A stretch of DNA of 64,000 nt from Megalobrama amblycephala (lineage: Eukaryota; Chordata; Actinopteri; Cypriniformes; Xenocyprididae), in the NCBI RefSeq assembly GCF_018812025.1, contig NC_063052.1:24853726-24917725 (forward strand). The letters are read 5' to 3'. Positions 56,633-64,000 of the stretch are shown here, piece by piece. Below the pieces are notes generated by a model. It made no database searches. It had not been told where the DNA came from and saw nothing but the letters and a program-made list of their open reading frames with translations. Numbering within the stretch: position 1 is the stretch's first letter; every line of letters starts with the position of its first letter. Made by a program: the position numbers and the translations under genes.

Positions 56633-57578
56633 AGGTTCCATAGAATTGAAAATTGAATTTACCTTGGCATAGTTGAATAACAAGAGTTCAGTACATGGAA
56701 CACCAGTCTCAAACACCATTGTTTCCTCCTTCTTATGTAAATCTCATTTGTTTAAAAGACCTCAGAAGAACAGGCGAATCTCAACATAACACCGACTGTG
56801 ACGCAACAGTGGGGATCATTAATATGTACGCCCCCAATATTTGCATATGCCAGCCCATGTTTAAGGCATTACAAAAGCCAGTATTAACGTCTGGATCTGT
56901 GCACAGCTGAATCATTGAACTTTATGCAGAGAAGCCATCAAGGACAACAGCGAAAAATGGCAGATGGGGCAATAATAACTGACATGATCCATGATATTTT
57001 GAGTGATATTTGTAAATTGTCTTTCTAAATGTTTCGTTAGTATGTTGCGAATGTACTGTTAAATGTGGTTAAAGTTACCATCGTTTCTTACTGTCTTCAC
57101 GGAGATCAGAGTCATGTCCCTATTTTCATTATTGAACACTTGCAGTCTGTATAATTCATAAACATAACTTCATTCTTTATAAATCTCTCCAACAGTGTGT
57201 AATGTTAGCTTTAGCCATGGAGCACTATCAAACTCATTCAGAATCAAATGTAAACATCCAAATAAATACTACACTTACATAATCGGGTATGCTGCATGAC
57301 GAACACTTTGTAAAGATCCATTTTGAGGGTTATATTAGCTGTGTGAACTTTGTTTATGCAATGTATTAGAGTTGCGAGCTCAGGGGGGTGGGGAGCGCGA
57401 GCATTTAAAGGGGACATGCGCTGAATCTGCGCATATTTAATGATGCCTCAAAATAGGCAGTTTAAAGAAATGAATAAAAAAAATCTTCTGGGGTATTTTG
57501 AGCTGAAACTTCACAGACACATTCAGGGGACACCTTAGACTTATATTACATCTTGTGAAAAAGCGTTCTAGGGCACCT
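56633..57578. mobile_element. TTAA-type element (GGTGCCAT family)
   Basis: The left end is AGGTTCCATAGAATTG, preceded by a mutated flank TTAT. The right end, CTAGGGCACCT, meets TTAA (57579-57582). That TTAA is also the left flank of the next element. Confidence 0.8.
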
Positions 57579-57582
57579 TTAA

Positions 57583-58213
57583 AGGATTACTTCACCCAAA
57601 AATTCTGTCATTAATTATTCACTCTCATGTCATTCCACACCCATAAGGGTATCTTAAATATCTTAATCTGTGTTACACGATGAAATCCGATAGTCTGACT
57701 CCTCAATAGACAGCAATTTAACAACCACTTTCAAGGTCCAGAAAGGTACTAAAGACACCGTTAAAATAGTTAACGTAACTTGTGATTCAACCTTAATTTT
57801 ATGAATTAAACGACTTTATTCAACAATATCTTCTGTTCTGTGTCATTCTGGTACGTTGTTTATGTTCAGCACTTCCAGGGTCTACGTCAGAACGCCGAGT
57901 CAGTATTGGCGCACGCATGTGTCGTGCTGCTCACGTGTTACATCTTCGGGCAATACTGAGCCAGCATTCGGACATAAACACAGAAGCCTCCACTGTAGTC
58001 ACGTCGACTTTTTTTTAACAATGTCTTTATTTCCTTTCTGGACCTTGAAAGTGGCTGTTAAATTGATGTCTATTGAAGAGTTAAACAGCTATCGGATTTC
58101 ATCAAAAATATCTTAATTTGTGTTCCGAAGCTGAACAAAGGTCTTAGAGGTTTATAACGACATGTGGGTGAGTAATTAATGACAGAAATTTCATTTTTGG
58201 GTGAACTAACCCT
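57583..58213. mobile_element. Angel-like palindromic element
   Basis: Begins AGGATTACTTCACCC immediately after the shared TTAA. It ends GGGTGAACTAACCCT before TTAA (58214-58217). Arms include CTTTCAAGGTCCAGAAAGG and CCTTTCTGGACCTTGAAAG. Confidence 0.8.
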
Positions 58214-58302
58214 TTAAGCATATAGTTTGGTTCGCTTTATTCTCCCAGTGATCTCCTGAATGTTCTTTCGGAGTGCCTTTGGATTATTAATAATAAAAAC
58301 TC

Positions 58303-58658
58303 AGTCCCACTTTATATTAAGTGGCCTTAACTACTATGTACTTACATCAAAAAATAAGTACAATGTACTTATTGGGTTAATATTGAATTGCAAAACACTT
58401 TTGCTGCTATTGAGGTGGGATACGGGTAAGGTTAGGGAAAGCTAGGTTTAAAGGTAGGGGTAAGGTGTAAGGGATGGGTCAACAGTGTAATTATAAATGT
58501 AAGTACAGAAATTAATTACAGATGTAATTACATGCAGGTGTTTTTAAAATATAAGTACAATGTAAAAACATGTATGTACACAATAAGTGCATTGTATCAA
58601 ATCATTCATTTAAATGTAAGTACATAGTAGCTAAGGCCACTTAATATAAAGTGGGACC
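58303..58658. mobile_element. Non-autonomous hAT-type element with near-perfect 8-bp flanks
   Basis: The termini are AGTCCCACTTTATATTAAGT with GGCC, and the inverse GGCCACTTAATATAAAGT with GGGACC. Flanks AAAAACTC (58295-58302) and ACAAACTC (58659-58666) agree at 7 of 8 positions. Subterminal TACTATGTACTTACAT and ATGTAAGTACATAGTA also pair. The length is 356 bp. Confidence 0.8.
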
Positions 58659-58666
58659 ACAAACTC

Positions 58667-60138
58667 TTTGTTTGTTTGTTACCCTGCAATCTTTGTGCGT
58701 GCTGAGCACACGTGGCAATACTTTACTTGTTCTTATAGGGAAAGGTTACTAAAATGAGCCAAGAAATTTTAGAGATATGGAAGCAGCTCTCTTGAGAAGC
58801 CCTTTTATCTGAATCATCCTCGTTTACACATGAATATTCAATTTAATAAATCATTACTTAAATCCTGATGAGCAAAAACCTTGTTCAATAACTTTTATAT
58901 TGATTAAATGTAAAACAAATGTTTTATTATTCAATTTACCTATAATATAATTTTATGACAAGCCTCAAAGAATCACTAACAATTTTCATTTATTATTGAT
59001 TTATTGTTGACGCTTAATACAAAATGAGGAAGACTTTGATATATAATGTATATTTATTACAACAGTCTGATCCATATGCAGTTTTATCTGATTTATCTGT
59101 GCCCTGGAGCAAAATACGAAAAGATTTTGAAAAAGGATATGATTTTTTTCAAGCCTTTTTTCTGCCTCCAGGCATTGCTGTAAGCTTACATTTAATATTG
59201 AATTGCATTATAATCAAATGAGGTCTATATTCTTTTGAGTCCAATTATTGCAGCTTACATCGGGCCCCACGGGGTCCGCAATTACAGTAGCAGACTCTTG
59301 TAATTGTGACACAGTGGGTCACAAAGGCAGCTAGTGAGATCTGAACATTGACCTTTTTCTGCCAGGAAACAGAAAAAAAAATGCTAGTGTTTGACAAAAG
59401 TGTTTGGCAAAATCAGCATAACCATTTATACACTATAAGAGCAGCTCGACAAGTGACTTGCACAGTCATCATACACACATTTGAAAAAAACAACAACTTA
59501 TAAAACAGTATAACCAGAATATTGCAAATTCTACAACAAAATTGAATGTTTCATTACCAGGTGACAGCACCAACATAGAAAAAAAATGTATGTCATCTAC
59601 AAAAAGCAAGGTCTTAATCAGATGACTTCAGCTGTTACATGAGATCCTAGAATGATAACAGCAAATTCAGCATTTTTAGTGCTCATTGATTAATCATTTG
59701 ATGAATCGCCTCAATTATGGCAACGGAACCCTTTTAGATCATTCAACACCTACTTCATATGACACTTCTGCCCATGATCCTTTGGGAACTGTCCTCCGCT
59801 TGACACATGGAACCAATTTAATTGTCTGATTCATCTTCATTTTTTTGTCCCAAACTATTTCAGGCTATTATTTATGGTGCATACAGTACTATGTCAGGGG
59901 GTTGTGTGTGTATGATATCATTTTAAAGGGCAATTAAAGTTTACTCTGTGAGCCATTTCCTGACTGCTTTAACGAACACTAACTGTCCGTCTCCACCAAA
60001 ACATTCCTTCCAGTAATTAGAGCAACATATCAGTGATATTTAGATCCACCTGATAGTCTATTTTATTGAGGTTATGCCTCTGCTCAAAACTATAGTTTGA
60101 ATTACACAGTTCTTTGTATCACTTTTAGTCTAAATAAA
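58667..60138. other. Unique intergenic DNA with two candidate conserved islands
   Basis: The island at 59240-59370 contains CAATTATTGCAGCTTACATC, CCGCAATTACAGTAGCAG and TAATTGTGACACAGTGGG. The island at 59680-59900 contains ATTGATTAATCATTTGATGA, CCTCAATTATGGCAACGG and CCAATTTAATTGTCTG. Clustered homeodomain-type cores without repeat structure suggest ancient regulatory DNA. Confidence 0.4.
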
Positions 60139-60243
60139 CGGTTAAATAAACAGATCTAGCAATTTTAGATGTCATGCAAAGCTTCTAAAAGTTTTAGAGG
60201 CTTTGCATGACATCTAAAATTCCTAGATCTATATATTTAACCG
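60139..60243. repeat. Near-perfect 105-bp hairpin
   Basis: Two arms of about 51 nt pair with only about four mismatches, for example CAATTTTAGATGTCATGCAA with TTGCATGACATCTAAAATTC, and the outer CGGTTAAATA with TATTTAACCG. The loop is only a few bases. It could be a minimal MITE, a foldback, or a precursor-like transcript. Confidence 0.7.
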
Positions 60244-60495
60244 TGTAAAAATAAAATGTTTTAGAAGAACATGAAATAAATCACATTTTAGAGGTAAGAA
60301 TGGTCATGTCATGTCGATGAACAATGTCTTTTGTCATAATATCTGAAACGCCTGAATGTTAAAATCTAACTGTTCTTCTCCAGACAGTGGCACGTTTAAA
60401 GCAGAATCTAATACACTTACAGCATCCTTGCGCCCTCTGTCGATAGACATTACAACTGCATGTCAGAACGAACAGACTGAGACAGACAGACATAA

Positions 60496-60499
<4 letters not shown>

Positions 60500-60530
<31 letters not shown>
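60500..60530. repeat. (TA)n microsatellite
   Basis: About 15 TA units directly left of a Tc1 element. Confidence 0.95.
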
Positions 60531-60536
<6 letters not shown>

Positions 60537-60538
<2 letters not shown>

Positions 60539-61610
60539 CTCACATAACATTATGACCACTGACAGGTGAAGTGAATAACACAGATTATCTCTTCATCACG
60601 GCACCTGTTAGTGGGTGGGATATATTACGCAGCAAGTGAACATTTTGTCCTCAAAGTTGATGTGTTAGAAGCAGGAAAAATGGGCCAGCGTAAGGATTTG
60701 AGTGAGTTTGACAAGGGCCAAATTGTGATGGCTAGATGAGTCAGAGCATCTCCAAAACTGCAGCTCTTGTGGGGTGTTCCCGGACTGCAGTGGTCAGTAT
60801 TTATCAAAAGTGGTCCAAGGAAGGAACAGTGGTGAACCGGCGACAGGGTCATGGGCGGCCAAGGCTCATTGATGCACGCGGGGAGCGAAGGCTGGCCCGT
60901 GTGGTCCGATCCAAGAGAGCTACTGTAGCTCAGATTGCTCAAGAAGTTAATGCTGGTTCTTGATAGAAAGGTGTCAGAATACACAGTGCATCACAGTTTG
61001 TTGCGTATGGGGCTGCACAGCCACAGACCAGTCAGGGTGCCCATGCTGATCCCTGTCCACCGCCGAAAGCGCCAACAGTAAGCATCAGAACTGGACCACG
61101 AAGCAATGGAAGAAGGTTGCCTATGGGAAGAAGGCTGGGAAATGTTCTGCTGGGAAACCTTGGGTCCTGTGGATGTTACTTGACACGTACCACCTACCTA
61201 AGCATTGTTGCAGACCATGTACACCCTTTCATGGAAATGGTATTCCCTGGTGTCTGTGGCCTCTTTCAGCAAGATAAAGCCCTGCTACAAAGCAAAAATA
61301 TTTCAGGACTGGTTTGAAGAGCACAACAACGAGTTTGAGGTGTTGACTTGGCCTCCAAATTCTCCAGATCTCAATCCAATCGAGCATCTGTGGGATGTGC
61401 AGAACAAACAAGTCCGATCCATGGAGGCCCCACCTTGCAACTTACAGGACTTAAAGGATCTGCTGCTAACATCTTGGTGCCAGATACCACAGCACACCTT
61501 CAGGGGTCTAGTGGAGTCCATGCCTCGACGGGTCAGGGCTGTTTTGGCAGCAAAAGGGGGACCGACCCAATATTAGGAAGGTGGTCATAATGTTATGCTT
61601 GATTGGTGTA
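60537..61610 (+). mobile_element. Tc1-like transposon copy with both inverted repeats
   Basis: The right terminus, GTGGTCATAATGTTATGCTT then GATTGGTGTA, ends in TA (61609-61610). The left terminus keeps CATAACATTATGACCAC (60543-60559), but its outer bases are eroded or replaced by TA-rich sequence. Between them lies a shortened transposase pseudogene. Confidence 0.85.
60680..61576 (+). pseudogene. Degraded Tc1-like transposase
   Basis: Starts ATG GGC CAG ([19 protein letters not shown]), then a TGA at 60737-60739, caused by a small deletion that shifts the frame. Another frame continues with the HTH ([20 protein letters not shown]) and GRPRLIDARGERRLARVV. Later fragments are HSLLRMGLHSHRPVRV, TYLSIVADHVHPFME, then NSPDLNPIEHLWDVQNKQVR with the third catalytic acidic residue, ending AAKGGPTQY. 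The region holding the first catalytic Asp (WSDE block) is deleted. A complete relative would be about 340 codons. Confidence 0.85.
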
Positions 61611-62029
61611 TAAATAAGAGTAAATATAAAAATACCTAGTAGTAAAGACATAGTAAAGTTTCCATCAATACAATATTATAATAGCTCTACAAAGGCAAAT
61701 AGTGCAAGACAAGCTGAAGGTGTATGAGAATTCTTTTTTTGGGGTTTAACGGCAGCTTGCATCCAAAGGCGTTGCACTACTGCCATCTTCAGGGTCTATT
61801 TTCCTGTAATGTATATATGCTATTTATTACATCATATTCTCCTAATAAGACCTGTCCTTGTTTAAAAAAAAATGCAAATACATCTTCTGCCTTGTTCATT
61901 CACACCACTTTCCAGTATATCCTTTATACTAATCAATTTTTTTTTCTAATTCTTCCCTCGTGTTTTTCCTCTGTTCTTCTTATTGTCTGCAAATCATAAG
62001 CACGTGTTTTCATGACATATTCGATTGAC
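61611..62029. other. Intergenic DNA, no feature recognised
   Basis: T-rich and AT-rich. No repeat ends or exon is seen. Confidence 0.5.
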
Positions 62030-62100
62030 GACCAAGGATGTTTTATTCGGTGGAAGTACGTCATTGCAGGGCGGAAGTGTCATCTGACGTGGCATGAGGG
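62030..62100 (+). promoter_or_regulatory. Candidate housekeeping-type promoter
   Basis: Within 71 bp there are a CRE/ATF-like TACGTCA (62057-62063), an ETS core GCGGAAGT (62071-62078), a second CRE-like TGACGTGG (62085-62092) and another GCGGAAAC. CpG dinucleotides are much denser than in the surrounding DNA. There is no TATA box. The layout fits a TATA-less promoter reading to the right. Confidence 0.5.
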
Positions 62101-62282
62101 GCGGAAACGCTTGTTTGTGTTTTGGTTCTAAAGGGGAAGTTGCGAGAGAAAAGAAAGGAGGAGACTTGATCGGGGTTGGTAAAATTCCCACTAACCGACC
62201 CCAATAATAAGGAAAACCTCTCAAAAAATTTAGCACCCCGTCGTTGGAAATCAGTTCAAGCAACCTGTCGGCTGACTTTCAG
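62101..62282 (+). other. Putative non-coding first exon of the next gene
   Basis: The purine-rich start (GGGGAAGTTGCGAGAGAAAA), absence of a good ATG frame and a good splice donor, GACTTTCAG|GTAAAAAG (62282/62283), suggest a 5' UTR exon. It has no repeat features. Downstream to 64000 there is no coding exon, so the gene's body is outside the window. RAB5A lies downstream of KCNH8 in the same orientation in mammals, with EFHB between, and also has a non-coding first exon. I can only suggest this identity. Confidence 0.45.
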
Positions 62283-63847
62283 GTAAAAAGACACCGAATA
62301 CCTCCGTTGAATGTGCCGTTTTCTGGTTTGGCGTATCCCTCAAGCTAGTTAGCCACTTTAGCTTGGTAGATTTCGTCAAAAATGTTACAGGCCCCTTGTC
62401 CTAATTCTGCCTACACAAGTCATCAAATTTGATCTACTTTAGTCTAATATATACATTAAACATGATCTTGATTTTTTCAAAATCGTGAATATATATTCAT
62501 CCTGTCGTGGTATGTTTAGCTGAGGCTTATGTCGGAATGCAGTTTGGTGCAAACAGGGTGGGAATGCTGTAGTGAAACTGAAGTTACAAACTATATTGTA
62601 GTTATTATCTGATTCTCATAGGTATATTGCCGAACACTGTAGATTAATAGTCTTGGCATCTGACCTGATGTGGGCTGTCTTTGCGAGTAACAAGACAGCT
62701 TGTTCCTTGGGCTTGAGGCTCAGGGGTGTGTTGAAAAATAGGGGAATTGTTTAGGTTGGCTATATTGAAGTCTAACTAATCTAAACTAGAAGTAGTGTGA
62801 AGTTGAAAATACAGGTTTATTTTGGGTAGATGATTCATGTACAGGATGACTGTGTGTCAACCTTCAACACAGAAATCACAGGTTTGTTTTTGTTAGGCCT
62901 GTCATTAAAACGGACCACAATCTGACCAGCAGCTCTTGACCAAATCGTCTCACAGGTGATTTGTCTTTTGCAATGTCATGACTTGTTTCATAAGCTGTGC
63001 TTCTTTTTATCGTTTCGCTTTTGAATATTGTATGTAAGCCGTGTCATTGCACTCTGGGGAAGTGTGAAAAGACTTCTTATATCAGCTGTTGTACATACCA
63101 AATGGATGAATACAGCAGTTTTGGCATGGTTTGTATCTTAAACCAGACATACCAGGCTTGCATCTCAAGGAGTTGGTTTATATCCTGTTATGCAGAATGA
63201 GATCCTGTTGATTTGATGTGACTGAGCGTCAAAGCAGATCTTGGTTTCTCTCTTATAGAAAGATCAGCTTATGGTGATGCAATGTCACAGCAGCCACAGG
63301 AGCATCAGGGGTCTGTTTTTATGTTCTCCTATTTCACAACAGCAGTTTAACTGTGCGATTTTGACAGGGAAAGTGTTTTCCCTGCTGTTTTAAGCCTTGA
63401 GGACACTGCCGCAGTAAATGTCTATGAAATTCCTTGAGTTTTATAATCGTCATTTCAGTTGGTGGATGTATCTCTGGTATTGTATCAATCCCAGGTATGT
63501 GTAGTCATTCTGAAGGCACTTCGTTGGAAAGTGACATATGTGAATTGCTGCTAAATTGTTGCTTCAGGCTTTTTTTTTTTTTTCAGGCTAAATGGGAATG
63601 CTTGTTTTGACTGCTTACTCAGGACATTCTGTGCTAGAATGGGTTACCATAGCTACAGACAATTATTTCTGCAAGAATTTCAGCAATATTAAATTATGGT
63701 CAATAAAACAATTGTTTTCGAGTTCCCACAGTCATGGAAATATTATTGAATTTTAAACGTCATAAAAATCTTTGTGTATATGTGTGTGTTTGGAGTTGGA
63801 AATAAGTCTGTTAAGCTTACCAATGCAAGTATTTACCTGTATTTGAT
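62283..63847. other. Probable first intron of the next gene
   Basis: No exon or clear transposon is seen. A poly-T run lies at 63570-63583. The sequence is mixed near the left end and becomes AT-rich. Confidence 0.4.
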
Positions 63848-64000
63848 TGAAAATACAGTAAAAACAGTAGTATTGTGAAACTTACATTTTAAAATGAAAT
63901 GTATTCCTGTAATTGCAAAGCTAAATTTTTTTAGCATCATTACTCCAGTCTTCAGTGTCACATGATCCTTCAGAAATAATTCTAATATTCTGATTTGCTG
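63848..64000 (+). repeat. hAT-like MITE, cut by the window edge
   Basis: CAGTAAAAACAGTAGTATTG, GCATCATTACTCCAGTCTTC, AGTGTCACATGATCCTTCAG and AATTCTAATATTCTGATTTG match the internal blocks of the family also seen at 8120-8330. Confidence 0.75.

Overview
This is a piece of a teleost fish genome, most likely a cyprinid. It is AT-rich, has long introns with GT-AG splice sites, long (TA)n and (GT)n microsatellites, and dense non-autonomous DNA transposons of kinds common in zebrafish and carp relatives. Only one cellular protein-coding gene can be read with confidence, plus what looks like the first, non-coding exon of a second gene at the right edge.

Region 1 (1-37,060, + strand): the 3' two thirds of a voltage-gated K+ channel gene of the ELK (Kv12) group, best matched to kcnh8 (Kv12.1). 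Ten coding exons are visible: 499-703, 8664-8882, 10519-10718, 13478-13727, 14559-14773, 20218-20256, 25266-25486, 25619-25734, 27949-28004 and 36554-37060. Intron phases agree throughout, and the exons sum to 2,028 nt (675 codons plus stop). They encode, in order, S4-S5, the pore with SVGFGN filter, S6 and C-linker, the cyclic-nucleotide-binding homology domain with its YNL intrinsic-ligand motif, an acidic linker, a short helical segment and a Ser/Pro/His-rich tail. The PAS domain and S1-S3 lie upstream of the window. A 3' UTR with a hairpin and an AATAAA signal follows.

Region 2 (37,061-62,000): intergenic DNA made mostly of nested transposable elements, with unique islands that may hold conserved non-coding elements (around 46.9-47.2, 52.4-52.7, 53.2-53.5, 59.2-59.4 and 59.7-59.9 kb).

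Region 3 (about 62,030-64,000): a GC-richer, CpG-containing stretch with ETS and CRE/ATF-like motifs. A putative non-coding first exon ends at a good splice donor (62,282) and continues into an intron. In other vertebrates RAB5A lies downstream of KCNH8, so this could be its promoter; that is only an inference.

The mobile DNA is the most informative part. Many elements of different terminal families share one design: they start AGG..., end ...CCT and are flanked by TTAA. One (6289-7605) carries an intact THAP-domain exon with a splice donor, and on the opposite strand a short acidic exon containing YMFEPESDP. A second TTAA family (18666-20013) carries the same peptide motif (YQFEPESDP) on the minus strand. 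TTAA target, AGG termini and a THAP domain together point to the Kolobok superfamily. Other elements are three Tc1/mariner copies, several hAT-like MITEs (two with 8-bp target duplications), long palindromic Angel-like repeats, an antisense DIRS-like gag remnant inside the last kcnh8 intron, and an L2-like LINE tail.
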